The notes: a model not told the origin generated them from the letters alone. 64,000 nt of DNA from Gnetum montanum (GCA_015680685.1 MNCI01034664.1:154996-218995); one strand, 5' to 3'; shown: positions 31,331 through 44,554, counted from the stretch's first letter. Made by a program: numbers and translations.

Positions 31331-33009
31331 CAATGCAAATCTAAGGCGACACTTGGTTTGAAGAGCACTCGAAGGTATTTGATGTAGAGGATGAGGGTCA
31401 TGGAGATGTAGGATGATTAGCTAGACTAGGTTGCGAGGGCTAGAGAGGACTACTGGGTCAAAAGAAAGGTCTTTTCCTTGATCGATTATTCAAACCACTT
31501 GGTTGAAAAACTAATTGTAAGTGTACAAGCCTCATAGCATTTCATTGTTGCAACTGTGGAGGAATCTTAACCTGCATGGATGGAGCAGGAGGTAACTGGG
31601 TTGAAGGTGGTAGTGTATGTGCAAAGGGATGTGGAGGATGATATGGATATGGATATGGATTTTTCCCTTGAGTAGATGATGAATGTATTCGGTGGTACTC
31701 TAGAGGGTAATAGTGATGCTGGAATGATGTATTACTTGCAAAACTTCTAGGGGAGACAAGCTGCTAAATATAGTACTTGTATGGATCTAGTTGCCTATAA
31801 GGGTACTACTACCTTAGTGGTGGCATTCCCCATCATTGTGGTTGGTACCATTGTTGGTATTGTTCATACTATTGTGGAGGATTTTTACTTGGGTAGTAAG
31901 CTTGTTGCTATTGGTGGAACTACTATGGATTTCCTTGAGTATAAGGTAATCATTTTGAAGCTTGCCTACATGCTAGGCAAGGATTCAATGTGTACACTCC
32001 AGATTTTTATAAGTGTGACACCATAGGGCAACATCCCTTTGGATGTTCATATTAACAAATGTCACATTCTGTTTCATCATCAAAGTTAGACTCCACAACT
32101 TCCTCTATTACAACAACTATGCCCTTACCTCTTTAGTAGGCATGTTTAGCTTCTTTTCACCTCCTACCATTACGATCACTATTTTTCCCTTTGGACTCTT
32201 CAGCAATATTCAAAGCAATTTGAAAATTTTCATCCAAAGAGTCCATAACTTGTCAACATTTGCCAAAATATCAAAAATAGACTTTTGAATGGGCAAGGTT
32301 TTCTTGTTCACCACTTCATCAAGTGGTGATTTCTCCTCATCACAAAATCAGACCTCACGTTTTCTAATGGAAGGATTCCTATTATATTCTTTAGCACTTT
32401 CCCTTTTTTGTAGCTCACCTTCTTCTTTTTCTAGCTACTCAATTAGCCTTTAGATTTGATGATCTCTTAATTCAAACAATCTCCCTTGGGCATACATCTC
32501 AAGAGTTCTTCTAGTTTTTGCTCTGAGCCTATCTATGATGTGGCAAAGTTGTTTCCTTTAATAATAACCATGGCTAGGGCATCGATGTAAGAGTGAATAG
32601 TACTTATCCATGGCAACATCCAAGGGTTCATGTGCTCCCTATTTCTAGCCTTGGATTTTCTTTATTAGATTAGACACTCTAGAGTACGTTTGGTATTTGT
32701 CATTGAACATGGTACTCCATCGATGAATAGATTTTGGTTCCAAAGACTGGTACCAACTTTCAACTTCCTTGATGAGTGTCCTTGGGAAAAGCTTGAGTTT
32801 CTACCATTCAATCTCTATGTTTTGTAAGGCACAGGAAACATGGAAAGCTTGTAGATGTGTTTGCGGATCAGATTTATATCCCCCTTCAAATCTTGGAATA
32901 TTGTTCATGTCTAAGTACTTGATTTGACTATCTTTCACATGCATGGTTGGAATTTTCACTGCCTCTACACTATTGATCATACTTTGAGTCACTAATACAA
33001 GTTCATCAT
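31331..33009 (-). pseudogene. Gag of element D, C-terminal part (interrupted by C)
   Basis: Just left of the C insertion the translation reads KIPTMHVKDSQIKYLDMNNI and FEGGYKSDPQTHLQAFHVSC, the retrotransposon capsid start shared with C and F. A Pro/Tyr/Gly-rich stretch (31560-31700, and about 31780-31900) matches the C-terminal low-complexity part of C Gag. The N-terminal part of the same gag resumes at 42673 beyond C. Confidence 0.78.
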
Positions 33010-33804
33010 TGATGAGTGGCGAGGTACCCCTACACTCAACCATATGAATATGAGCATTTCACACGCCATTCGGTCGAACTCCAAGGACTAAGTGCTTACG
33101 TGCCTTAATGGAACACTTAAGGTTAATAAATTGCTATCTTTCCAAACTTACTTGTATTTTCATGGTTGTATGGTTAAGTAAGCTTGAGGTATCTAATTTT
33201 TATCACTTTTATCTTTTTAATATCTTATACTAATAGGGAAAGGTGAAGATAACTAAGTGACTAAATTTCATTAACTATTCACTAACTATGTTCTAATTGT
33301 TACTAACATCAGTATCCGTTCCCACTTTCCGCACACATTCTAAACTAGTGCGACGCTACTGGGATTACCAAACGCTAATTGCTATTGGGTTACCAAGGGC
33401 TACACACATGCTCGAAGTGGTTGTACTGAGTGTACTTAACTAGGAGAGTCAAGGGTTGAGAGTGAGATTAATTAACTAAGAAAGCATTTAACCATTCAAC
33501 AATAATTAATTACTATTTAGCTTAGTCCATATGCTGCAAGGTTTATCATAAAGTTTGTCTTTATTGCAGTACACAAATGTGTGCTCAGGTACAATTTGCT
33601 CGAATAAAGATCTGTTCACTTTAAGACTCCTACTGCAGGTACATGGAAATTATTCTAACTCTAGAATGGTAAAACTACAAGAGTTTAGCTAAGGGTCTCA
33701 GTCTAACTACCTAGAACAAGGAAAGCCACCTCTTATTTATAGAAACTGAGGCAGGCCATGATATCGCATACGCGATATCCCATACGTGATATCGCAACTC
33801 ATCA
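33010..33804 (-). repeat. 3' LTR of element C (795 bp)
   Basis: Plus-strand limits TGATGAGTGGCGAGG to CGCAACTCATCA. In element sense it starts with a block of CGATATC palindromes (33750-33800) and then TCTATAAATAAG (about 33731-33742 on the minus strand). It is the same length as the 5' LTR, with scattered substitutions. Confidence 0.94.
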
Positions 33805-35750
33805 TACCCCCATGACTGAATGAAAACTCGTCCTTGAGTTCCTTACAAAATATTGGGAAGGTATGGGATTATTGACTTAAATGACACTAATGGTGAATCA
33901 GGTGACACGTGAACGGATCATCATTACAATACATGGCAATATTAGTGTTCATGACCACAAGAGTGAACACTATACACATTTGACATCCAGCCTTATTTGG
34001 CAGCTGAGATAGAAGAGAGAGAAAAGAAGAAGATGTCTTGCTGCTGATGCCAAAATTGCATCTTCCATTGTCCATCCATAACCCTGCCATCAATCTTGTT
34101 CTTGCATGATTGTTCCAGCACCAGTCCATCCTAAGTGTTTCCTCCAGCTTCAGTCCATTGTTGTATGATTACCATCTACACACACAACACAGTCTCATAT
34201 TAGCAAGGATAAATAATTCACAATGCAATTAATATATTGCTTCGGTGTACGATTTATTGGCTGAGTTGTGATATGGCTAATACAGAGTCTGGAGACATAA
34301 CACTGGTGACTACCAAAGGTGTAAGGTGTAGGGGTTAGGAGAAAATTGAAAAAATTGGACCAGGACCCCCATGACTAAGAGCGATCCTCCGGTAATAATA
34401 GAATGGAAAAATATAAGGAATAAGAAAGATGGAGAAAAAGAAACAACGAAAACGCCGATAAAATGGATGTCAGAGGTGGAAACGAACAAAAAAAATAAAT
34501 GTTGATTGCAAAAATGTTTAAGGAAAAGGAGTTAAATGATGCACCAAGTAGGAATGCCAGTGGGTCCTCCCCAAAGCAGGCTCATGCCTTTAATGCCCTA
34601 ACAATCCCACATTCAAAGAGTCTGTAGGCTCTAGAAATGTCATTTGGAAGCAAGAGTTAAAGTCTTAACCACAAAAAATTACCAAAAAGAAAACAATGCA
34701 TCCACCAAAATATAGTTTACTGATACAACCGACAATGAGGTGAAAAATGGAGAAAGAATGATGAGGAGAAGAGAATGGAATGGAGTCCCAAGAACAAGGT
34801 GGTATATAGCCCCTTGTATATGTGTGGTTAATGTGACTTAGTAGATCTCATTCCAAATCCAGCCTCAAACAATCCACATCCAGTGACTTCGCATGAATGC
34901 ATTTGGCCAATCCATCCACCTGAAGTAGCAAGAATGCTTCTGCTAAAGAGTCACCACCATTCCAAAGAAACAGAAAAAGGAAAAAGTAGGGAGCAAGAGA
35001 GGGCCTTAGTTAGAGGGAACATGTTTATTTAGTTCCATAACCAGTGCTTGTAGTTCCATGTTTATTTAGTTCCATAACCAGTGCTTTGAATTCTCACTAA
35101 TTTTTTTTTACGTGAGAACCACACCACGCAAAGACTTATTATTTTTATTAACTCAACATCCTGATAATGGAGCAATGTCAAAATAGTAAGGAAAACTCAA
35201 GAAGAAAACATCCAAGCACCCAAGAGAATGGCTAGCACAAAGGCATCAAATCCCCTTGAAGTCACATCCTTTTCAATCCTTGAGTCCTTCCTCAGTTTGA
35301 GAAATGCCCAGTCACCAATTCATTAATAGTTCTATTATTTAAAGAAAGGGATTATACAGTTCGAAGCCAAGAGAGACCATAGAACTTTATGGATGCATGG
35401 GTGACATGGACTCATTGCCTGTTATATCAAAAGAACCATACCTTAGTATCAACATTATAACTCAAAGGTAAAAACCAAACATTAGCAATCAATGGAATAT
35501 AGTTCATACCACCATCAAGAGCACTTATTAGGTGACGAACCTAACAAATTAAACAAACGAACACACAAAGAAATGAAAGAGTATAAACGATGTTGCAAAA
35601 CAAAAAATAAGAAAAGTTAAAGAAATTTGTAAAACAAAAATGTGTAAAACAAAAACTTAAAAAGGAACTGAGGGCCTCGATTGATCAGCAAAGGTGGCCA
35701 TCTCCCCCATGACTGAGTTGGAAGGGGGAGATCCGAAATAATGAGTGGGG
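33805..35750 (-). other. PPT and 3' noncoding region of element C
   Basis: The PPT (CATGGGGGTA on the minus strand) adjoins the LTR. The region is homologous to A (1-1240 and 19401-19729) and to the noncoding parts of D. It contains GA-rich and A-rich stretches and a short duplication of TTTATTTAGTTCCATAACCAG (20 bases repeated near 35020 and 35064). No gene is supported. Confidence 0.75.
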
Positions 35751-36890
35751 TCATCCCTTCTCAGATGTATTATGTGCACTAGTCATTCTAAATTCATGGA
35801 AGGGTTTGGTCTGTTGCACATTAACTAGTAATCTCTTATCAGGGCTCTCAGGTTTGTATATGTTCATGGCCCCTGAAGGAAAGGTTGTATGAATAATGTA
35901 AGGTCCTTCCCACAATGTTTGAAATTTTGTGCATTGTGGCACATGTGTGGGGTTCCAGTAGAGAACCTTATCTCCTGGTTGATACTTAACCTTTCAAATT
36001 TTTAAGTCATGACATTGCCTGTTATATGCCTTGTGCAACTCATTTAATGACAAGGCAGCTAATCGGTTTTCATCTAGCACATTTAAAGTTTCCAACCTTT
36101 GTTTTGTGCTAGAGCAAGGTCGAGGTGGAGGTCACAAGCTATGGATAATGTACGGAGCTCGGTTTGAATCGGAAAATTTGGAAGTTTTTCCTACACTAGC
36201 TCATAGGGAGAGTAGCCTATAGGGAGTTTCCAAGTGGAGCAGTATGCCCAAAGAGCATCATTCAGTTTAGTGCTCCAATCTCGCCTATACTGGCTAATTG
36301 TCCTTGTCAATATTTCAATGATCTCCCTGTTAGTGACCTTAGCTTGTCCATTAGCTTGGGGGTGATAAGGTGTAGTCAATTTATGTTCAACCCCTAAGCG
36401 TTGCATTAACTTCTGAAAAGTTACACCTGTGAAGTGTGTTCCATTATCTGAGATAAGTGCACATGGCACACCAAACCTATTTATGATTTCTTGTTGCACA
36501 AATCGTGCAGTTGTAGATGATGTGCAGTTTGTAACAACAGCTACTTCAGCCCAGTTTGTTAGATAGTCTACAACAACAATGATGTAGGATTTTCCAATTG
36601 ACATTGGTGTAATGGGCCCCATAAAGTTTATTCCCCAAATGTTGAAGGGTTCTAAAGGTTGCATCCATTGTTGCGGACGCTCCATTCTAGCAATCATTCC
36701 CCCATCACGTTGACAGCGCTCGCAAGATTGGACAAATCGATAGATGTCCCGAAATAATGTTGGCTAGTAATATCCTGCAAGCAAGATCTTAATTGCTGTT
36801 TGTCTCCTTGCATAGTGACCCCCACAAGGGCCCTCATGAGTGTCTTGGAGAACTCTTAGTTGGTCCACCTCGGGCACGCACCATCAAACC
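35751..36890 (-). pseudogene. Integrase of element C
   Basis: Core ORF 36697-36191: FNIWGINFMGPITPMS has Asn for the first catalytic Asp, ALISDNGTHFTG keeps the second, and QANGQAKVTNREI has Lys where the catalytic Glu is expected. DALWAYCSTWKLPIGYSPYE follows. The C-terminal piece 35942-35751 has TLWEGPYIIHTTFPSGAM and LVNVQQTKPFHEF. The zinc region (about 36700-36890) is recognisable but out of frame. Two of three catalytic residues are lost, so the copy cannot integrate on its own. Confidence 0.85.
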
Positions 36891-38780
36891 AAGCCATCAG
36901 GACACTTTGTAAAGTTGTCCATTGATCTCCATGAAGTACTTGGCTCTATGAAGAAACTGTTGTTTCTTCCTAAAGTCCAGCTCTTGTGGTGTTTGTTGGG
37001 TAAGGAGATAGGTGAGAATGCTACTATACCAATTCGTTTCCATGGGTTGGTTATTCACTACACTGGCAAAGAGGGCTTCATCAGGAAAATGATCGGACAT
37101 TACATATTCATCCTCTTTGTTGTCCCAATGCAACCGAGATAAATGATCTGCAACTACATTCTTGGTGCCCTTTCGATCAATCATTGTTAGATCAAACTCC
37201 TATAGGATTACCAGCCATCGTATAATACGAGGGGTAACCATTGGCTTATTCATGAGGAACTGGATCGCACTATGATCCGTATGGATGAACACTTTATAAC
37301 CTAACACATAGTGCCTAAACTTATCCAATGCAAACACTACAACCATTAATTCTTTTTCTGTAGTTGTGTAGTTAAGGTGTGCACCGGCGATACTCCTACT
37401 TACACAGTGGATGTAGTAAGGACGTTTTTGGTCATCTAACTATGTAAGTACGACTCCTAAGGCATAATTGGACATGTCAGTCATTATATGGAACGGTCTA
37501 GACCAATCAGGAGCTTATAGAATAGGGGTTTCTACAAGCTTTTTTTTTAGAGTTTGTAATGCTCATTCACATTCCCTGGTCCATTCGAATGGTATTTCCT
37601 TCTTTGTTAGTTCTACCAATGATTTGGCAACCTTGGAGAAGTTCTCAATCAACCTCCTATAATAGCCAGTGTGTCCAAGGAATGATTTATTGTCTTTGAC
37701 AGTTTTCGATTGATGGCTGATTCCTTGGATGACCCTAACTTTATCTGGGTCTACCTCTATTCCTGAATGTGAAATCTTATGCCCAAGTACTACGCCTTCT
37801 TGGACCATCAAATGGCTTTTCTGCCAGTTGAGCCTTAAGCTGGTTTCTACACATCTTTTCAGGACTTGCTCTAATCAGTCCAAACCTTGATCAAAACTTG
37901 TTCCATGAGATGAGAAGTCATCCATAAATATTTCCACTCCATTTCCTATCTATTGTTGGAATATGCTTAGAACTAGGCGTTGAAACATGGTAGGAGCATT
38001 GCACAAGCCAAACGGCATTTGTTTATATGCAAACATTCCCTAAGGACTAGTCAATGTTGTTTTGTCTTGATCTTCTAGGGCTATCCGTATTTGATTATAT
38101 CCACTATAGCCATCCAGAAAGCTATAATAGCGATGCCCTACTATGGTGTCTAAGACTTGATCAACGAATGGCAACGGAAAGTGATCCTTAAATATTGCCA
38201 TGTTCAGCAGCCTAAAATCTATACACACCCTCCATTTTCCTCCTTTTTTAGGCATGATCACCAGAGGACTAACCCATTTGCTATCAGCAATGGGATATAT
38301 GAACCCAGCCTTAAGAAGCTATTCTATTTCTTCTTTTACTAGTTGCTTCAATTTTGGGTTCAATTGCCTCTACGGTTGTTTTCGATGTTTCATGGAGGGG
38401 TCAGTGTAAATCCTATGCTGGCATATCCTAGGATCTATTCCAGTTAACTTGGGGTATAACCAAGAAAAGGCTTTTGACCACTTGTTTATCACTTTCAACA
38501 ATCTTTCTTTTTGTTTGAAAACAAGTCTTGTGTTGATGATCACCAGTTTTCCATTTTCGAGGGTCATATACTCCAGACCAATGGGCAATGGTTTCAAATC
38601 TAGGGGCTCTTGTTTAAATCTCTTAGGAATTTCCAACTTCCCACAGTTGATGTTTTCAAGGTTAAGGCTTGGAAGTTGGCAACAAACTTGCTCTAATGTA
38701 TCTATGCTTTCAATGTAAGCACTACTTATTCCCTTAGTTAGTTCCATGCACATTAGTGAGTTGCTCTCTTGATCAGCCAT
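36891..38780 (-). pseudogene. Reverse transcriptase and RNaseH of element C
   Basis: Pre-RT segment 38780-38370 (LEYMTLENGKLVIINTRLV, DPRICQHRIYTDPSMKHRK); RT fingers and palm 38261-38040 (GGKWRVCIDFRLLNMAIF, FLDGYSGYNQIRIALEDQD); catalytic FMDDF near 37920; thumb 37811-37563 (VVLGHKISHSGIEVDPDKV, FLGHTGYYRRLIENFSKVA). The RNaseH end and tether lie at 37184-36897 (GTKNVVADHLSRLHWDN). Stops split the ORF at several places. By pre-RT phrase and domain order it is Athila-like. Confidence 0.87.
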
Positions 38781-38828
38781 CAGCCACTCAGTGTCTTCTT
38801 GTCATGTGGCTACTGCATAGAGGTAATT

Positions 38829-39590
38829 TTATATATTAATGTCTTGTACACACCGATTGTATGTAGGCAATGCTAAACTTTGCATAATCCATGATCTCTG
38901 CATGCAATGGCACCCTGTCTCACTATATGTGATGCATGTAACCTTCTTCTTCTCAATCTTTCCAAAAGTGTTCTTCTTGGATATTTCTAGGGAAAGATCG
39001 CAGATTCCTAGGCATGCATCTATAGTACTTAGCCATGCTCTTCCCATTATTATTGGGAAGTCCCCTTTACCGTTGTTTACTTGTATCACTAGGAAATCAG
39101 TTGGATATGACCACCCACACATAGTGGTAATGATGTCCTCCACTAGTTCGAAGGGGACAGTGATGGACTGGTCGACCAACTCTAGTCAAATATTACTCTT
39201 CCTTAATGGAGGTAGGTTCCAGGCTTTGTACATCTCTTGTGATATTAGGTTGACTCCGGAACCTGAGTCCAGAAGAACTTTACATGGTTCATTCCCAGCA
39301 ACTTGGAGATAGATTAGAGGGCTTCCAGGATTAAAGAATTTCCTAGGAAGGTGGCCCACCTTAATCCAATCGGTAACGGCATGTGTTAACATAACTGTAT
39401 GCGTTGAGCTTGATGTTTGGTTTGAAGGAAGCCCTGAAGCCTTAATTGATGGAGAGGCATTCCGAGGTTCAACCACTTGTAGTTGTGAGGGCTTGGTCAG
39501 ACTCTTAGTTCTGAAGAAAGGTATTTTCTTCATAAGGTTGTTAAAACCAACTGTGGGTTGAGGATTCACAGCCCCCATGACATTGCGTTA
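38829..39590 (-). pseudogene. Aspartic protease of element C
   Basis: 39578-39186 carries PLIYLQVAGNEPCKVLLDSG followed by SGVNLISQEMYKAW, so the catalytic D-S-G is intact. After one stop the frame continues 39179-38829 with FELVEDIITTMCGWSYPTDF, DFPIIMGRAWLSTIDACLG (flap-distal strand) and a Cys-containing tail. The protease sits between Gag and RT in one polyprotein. Confidence 0.83.
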
Positions 39591-39599
39591 CTACGGTTG

Positions 39600-41732
39600 A
39601 GTGGGGAGTTCCCTTTACATTGTTGGAGCAGGTGGTAATGGAGCTATTATTGTGAGAGTTGCGAATGGATTTGGAGGATGGTATGTCTGTGGGTTATCTC
39701 CCCTAGGAGAAGGAGTCCTATAATACTCCCGAGCTTGGTAGTGACGTTGTGGTGTCACATGACCAATAGAGTCACGTGAAGAGATTGGTTGTTGCACATA
39801 GTAGCCATATGGATCTGGTTGCCTGTAGGGATATTATTTCCTTGGTGGTGGCATCCCCCATGACTGTGGGTATTACCACTGCTGGTGTTTCTCAATAGGT
39901 TGTGGTGGAGTTCCACTTGGATAATACATTAAAGGTTGGTGGAACTGCCTTAGGTTACCTTTGTTACGTGCATGGTCCACTTCTCTCTTTTTCTTTTTTT
40001 CATAGTCACTACCTTGCTCCCTAGACTCCTCTACAATTTTAAGAATAGTTTTGAACCTACTATCTAGGGAGTCCCACTTCTGGTCTACTTTGCCAATACT
40101 TCAATTGTTAACTTTTGGAGTGACAAGGTTTTCCTAATCACCATCTCTTCGAGTGGTGACTCTTCCTCCTCCTCACAAAATCTCACTCCCCTTTTTTGGA
40201 GGGAAGGATCTCGATTGTACTCTTCTACACTTTCTCTCTTATGTAGCTCCCCTTCTTCCTTGGCTACTTTCTCTAGCAATTTATGAACCTGATGAGACCT
40301 AAGCTCTAATAATCTCCCTTGGGCATACGTTCCAAGGATTCTCTTGGTTTCATGCCTAAGTCCATCTATGAGATGGTGTAGCTGATCCCACTGCGAATAA
40401 CCATGGCCTAGGCAATGATGTAATAGTGCATAATAGTGGCCCATGGCAGCATCCAAGGGTTCATGATTTCCCTGCTTCCATACTTGGATTTGCTTTCACA
40501 GGTTAGACACTCAGGAGTACGTTTGGTACTTATCATTAAACAGTTCTAACATCGTACTCCATCTCTAAATGGATTCTAGTTCTGAGAATCAGTACCAGCT
40601 TTCTGCTTCTTTCACTAGTATCCTTGGGAACAACTTCAATTTTTGCCATTCGTTTTCTATGTTCTGCAAGGCACATGCATCGTGGAATGCTTGTAGGTGA
40701 TTTTGAGGATCAGCGTTGTATCCCCCCTCAAACTGTGGGATGTTATTCATGTCTAACCTCTTGATCCTACTATCTTTTTGATTCCTTGTTGGAACTCTTA
40801 TTGCCTTTGTTATGTCTAGCATGCTTCTAGTTGCGAGTAGGGGTTCTTTGTGGTCATCTCATTCATAGCATCTATGATGTCTACGCAGTTCCCTACTCTC
40901 CCTTCTTCCATGCCTTGATTCCTTAGAGTGCTGTCATCCTCACTCTCGACTGTCTCATCAATGTTTTCACTATGTTTACCTTTATCCTCACGGTTGGTTT
41001 CCTTATGAGTGCGGTCGGATACTGAAGAAGAGGGTGAATGTGACGATGAAGGTGACGAAGAAGGAGAACCATCACCATGATGATGTTTCCTACCTTCTCT
41101 TCGGTGGTCTCGACCCTGATCATGATTACGATCAGAACATCCACCCTTATCGTGTGTTTGTGTTCCCTTGTTGAACACTTCGTGTTCATGGGAATCAGAC
41201 CAAGGTTGTGAACTCTGGAGTGAAGGTTCTGATACACCACCTCCTAACCATCATTAGGAGGAGGAACATCATTTGGTGGGTAAACTATTGAAGTAGGTTC
41301 ACGACCCTTAATTTCACTCAAGACATGTGGAGCATTATGGGGTCATTCACCCTTGGAGGATGTATGATATCTCTCCTGTTGCAAGTCCCTTTGACGTTGC
41401 ACTTCTGTGGGATGGTAGTCCCTTGTGTCATGATCGCATGCAACATATTCTGGGTACAAAAACGACATGCCTATTCATGAGACAGCACGAAGGAGCATGT
41501 TGGGGACTGATTGATCTGGAAGCAACACTATGTTACCTTCCAAGTCTCTCCAATGTAGTTGTTCATCTTGATGGAGTATAAAGGTAAAGTTGGATACATA
41601 CTCATTGTGATGAGTATATACTACCTGAAACTATTGAGGAACTAGTGGATCTTGGTTACGTGTGTTATGCCGCCAACTATCTCTTATGTTAGTCCTAGGT
41701 GGTGAAGTCCTTTTGTGTGAAGAATAAGACAT
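39600..41732 (-). pseudogene. Gag of element C
   Basis: Start ATG at 41732 (MSYSSHKR). The N-terminal part, near 41580-41480, matches the LHQDExLxWRD segment shared with D and F. A His/Asp/Ser-rich charged stretch (41178-40816, for example GDGSPSSSPSSSHSPSSS) follows. The capsid start DSRIKRLDMNNIPQFEGGYN is at 40822-40589, a helical segment with KLLEKVAKEEGELHKRESVE at 40456-40085, and a Pro/Tyr-rich tail near 39800-39600. I see no CCHC knuckle. Stops and shifts divide it. Confidence 0.8.
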
Positions 41733-41877
41733 TTTCATCTTGTTCGGTATGTGATTTACTATTGTCTGATTTTTCCTTGATTAACCCTAAGGGTTCATTC
41801 TAGCATCCCAACGATATGAATGATTTCCTATGTTCTACGTAGCACACAAACAACTAAGTCCTCGGCAATGGCGCCAA
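41733..41877 (-). promoter_or_regulatory. Leader and tRNA-Asp-type primer-binding site of element C
   Basis: The minus strand reads TGGCGCCATTGCCGAG at 41876-41861, one base from the LTR end. This matches the TGGCGCCGTTGCCGGGG class used by Athila-like elements (tRNA-Asp) at nearly every position. Confidence 0.85.
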
Positions 41878-42672
41878 TGATGAGTGGCGAGGTACCCCTA
41901 CACTCAACCATACGAATACGAGCGTTTCATGCATAATCTAATCGAACTCCAAGGACTAAGTGCTTACTCGCCTTAATGAAATACTTAAGGTTAATCAATC
42001 GTTGTCTTCCCAAACTTACTTGTATTATCACAGTTGTATGGTTAAGTAAGCTTGAGGTATATGATTTTTATGACTTTTATCTTTTTAATGTCTTATACTA
42101 ATAGGGGAAGGTGAAGAGAACTAAGTGACTAACTTTCATTAACTATTCACTAACTACGTTCTAATTTTTCCTAACACCAATATCCGTTCCCACTTGTCGC
42201 ACACATCCTGAACTAGTGCAACGCTACTGGGATTACCAAATGCTAATCGTTACTGGGTTACCAAGCGCTACACACATGCTTGAAGCAGTCGTACTAAGTG
42301 TACTTAACTAGGAGAGTTAAGGGTTGAGAATGAGATTAATTAACTAAGAAAGCATTTAAACATTCAACAATAATTAATTACTATTTAGCTTAGTTCGTAT
42401 GCTGCAAGGTTTATCATAAAGTTTGTCTTTATTGCCGTACACAAATGTGTGCTCGGGTACAATTTGCTCGAATAAAGATCCATTCACTTTAAGACTTCTA
42501 CTACAGGCACATGGAAATTATTCTAACTCTGGAATGGTAAAACTGCAAGAGTTTAGCTAAGGGTCTCACTCTAACTGCCTAGAATAAGGAAAGCTACCTC
42601 TTATTTATAGAAATTGAGGTAGGCCACGATATTGCATACATGATATCCCGTATGCAATATCACAGCTCATCA
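41878..42672 (-). repeat. 5' LTR of element C (795 bp)
   Basis: Plus-strand limits TGATGAGTGGCGAGG to CACAGCTCATCA. TATA TCTATAAATAAG lies near 42600-42612 on the minus strand, downstream of decayed GATAT palindromes (42625-42662). Same length as the 3' LTR. Confidence 0.94.
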
Positions 42673-43464
42673 ATCATCAGCACTACATCAATGACGTCAA
42701 TGATGGTTTTGGCCACCCCTTTGATTTTGGTAGCCTTCATGGTCATTGTTATCTGGTTGATCACCTTCATCATGGTTGTTTCAAAGGCGACTTCCATGAG
42801 AACCGTCAGATGAAGAGGAATGTTTAGAATTAGATGAAGGGGATGAAGAGGAAGGTGGACCGCCACTACCACTGTAGTGTCCACCACCACTCCTATGTTT
42901 ATTATGATCACCATCCTTAGATCCCTTGCTATTGTGATGCTTGCCCTAGTTCCTACCTTGGCTGCCACTTTTTCCTAAACCCAATTTATGAATAGTGGAT
43001 CGCAGGTTCAGGTTCACACCCTCGTCACTAGTATCAGGGGAAGGAGAATATTCATGTTGAGAACCTTCAGTAGGAGGATCCTCAATGTCATCTTGGTTTA
43101 GTAGAAACAAGTGATTGGTGTAATGCTTCCCCTTTATAGCTTCATGGAGTTTCTCTTGATTTTGATCTCATTTGCATTATGTTTTAGTGGGATAGTAGTT
43201 TCAAGTGTCATTTCCATCCACAACGTATTCTTCATGAAGATCTACTATGCCTAACTTCTTAAGGATTTTGAATAGCATCCTAGGCATAGATCGATCTGGA
43301 GGCAAGATGACATTACCCTTCATATCATGCCATTGCAGCTATGCATCCTGATGCAAGATGAAGGTGAGGTTCAGCACAAAGTCATCTAAATGAGTGTATA
43401 CCACCTTGCATTCTTATGGGACTAGTGGTTTGGTATCTTCGTGCTTGTAAGAAGAAGAAGACAT
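42673..43464 (-). pseudogene. Gag of element D, N-terminal part
   Basis: ATG at 43464 (MSSSSYKHEDTKPLVP), then the LTFILHQDA segment shared with C and F, and a charged His/Asp/Lys-rich stretch towards 42673. It continues at 33009 on the other side of element C. In-frame stops are present. Confidence 0.75.
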
Positions 43465-43618
43465 TTTACGAAACAAATAAAATTATTAGTGTGCTTTTAT
43501 AATTCTATATATAGTGGAGATAATATTGACCTTTAGGTTTGTACAACGATATTAATGGTATTCACTTAGACCTAAATAGTGCATGTTCCACAAATAAAGT
43601 CCCCGACAACAATGCCAA
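43465..43618 (-). promoter_or_regulatory. Leader and primer-binding site of element D
   Basis: The minus strand reads TGGCATTGTTGTCGGGG at 43617-43601, one base from the LTR. It is the tRNA-Asp-type PBS with changes concentrated at CpG positions compared with C. Confidence 0.8.
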
Positions 43619-44554
43619 TGATGAGTGGCAAGGTACCCCTACATCTAACCATATGAATCAGAAAGCATTTACATGTGATCTAGTCAAAGTTTGTGGACTT
43701 TATCCTTTTCGGTGCACTAGTCCTTTAGGAAGTGAATCTAGCCCTAAGGTCAATCATTGTCTTCCCAATTACACATGTGACATTCATTGGTATGGTTAAG
43801 TGTAACTAAGGCATCTGATTTTTATCATTTTGTGTTTTATAGTTTGGTGCTCAAAATGTAGATAAAAGGAATTTAATTAACTAATCTAAATTAACTAATT
43901 AACTAGCATTTAACTAATCCTAACATAAGCATCTAATCCCACTTTCTGTACATGTCCTGAACCCATGTGTCCACTACTAGGCAACCTAGCACTATGCTAC
44001 TAGCCGTACAAAGCAATAATGTTGCTAGGATCACCAAGCGAATACATGTTATGCTCAAAGCGATCATACTTATGTGTGTAATCTATCTGCCTTAATTGCC
44101 TCATTAATGTAATAACTAGAAAATATTTAATAACTAATGGAAAACATTTAATGAATAATTAAAAACATTGAATGCATAATTAAAATAGCTAATCTATCCA
44201 AAGAATTGCAAGGTTTATCAGAAAGCTCGTCTTTATTTCCATACACATTGTCATGCTCAAGTACAACAATGCTCAAATAAAGATCTATACACTCAATGAC
44301 TCCTATTGTAGGCACTCAATAGAAAAATTCTAACTTTCAAATGAAAAAACTACAAGAGCTTCATTGCAACTACAATCTCTAATTGCCATAAATGTGGCTA
44401 CACACATATATTTATAGCCAAAAAATAACACTACATCGATGGGCCTTGTTGATGCATGGTAAGATGTGTTAACTAGGCCTCATCGACAAGGCCCAGTGGA
44501 CAAGGCCACATTGACAAGGCCTCGTTGACATAGCCAACTAAATGCAACTCATTA
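43619..44554 (-). repeat. 5' LTR of element D (936 bp)
   Basis: Plus-strand limits TGATGAGTGGCAAGG to CAACTCATTA, followed by the target duplication ACCAT. In element sense it opens with AGGCC[TC]/CATCGATG palindromes (44545-44430), then GGCTATAAATAT (about 44419-44408). This palindrome-TATA pairing recurs in D's internal promoter at 26104-26185. Confidence 0.92.

Larger units (their letters stand above)
33010..42672 (-). mobile_element. Athila-like element C, complete with both LTRs (9.66 kb), nested in D
   Basis: Two 795-bp LTRs (33010-33804 and 41878-42672), exact 5-bp target duplication ATCAT (33005-33009 and 42673-42677), PBS TGGCGCCATTGCCGAG at 41876-41861, PPT at 33805-33814. Minus-strand order is gag, protease, RT, RNaseH, integrase. 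It has the best-preserved frames of the Athila-like copies here but is still broken. It lacks the 3' ORF and internal promoter seen in D and F, with only about 1.9 kb of noncoding sequence between integrase and PPT. Confidence 0.95.
22091..44554 (-). mobile_element. Athila-like element D, nested in E and itself split by C
   Basis: LTRs at 22091-22592 and 43619-44554 are flanked by an exact 5-bp target duplication ACCAT (22086-22090 and 44555-44559). D's own sequence is 22091-33009 plus 42673-44554; C occupies 33010-42672. Minus-strand order: 5' LTR, PBS, gag, protease, RT, RNaseH, integrase, noncoding region with an internal promoter block, a spliced-leader 3' ORF, PPT, 3' LTR. The envelope-position ORF and a tRNA-Asp-type PBS fit the Athila lineage. 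All frames are broken. Confidence 0.9.

Noticed and set aside
31781-32026. Plus-strand ORF with a Val/Ile-rich hydrophobic composition
   Set aside because: Antisense to the Pro/Tyr-rich tail of D Gag; hydrophobicity is a by-product of the complementary codons.
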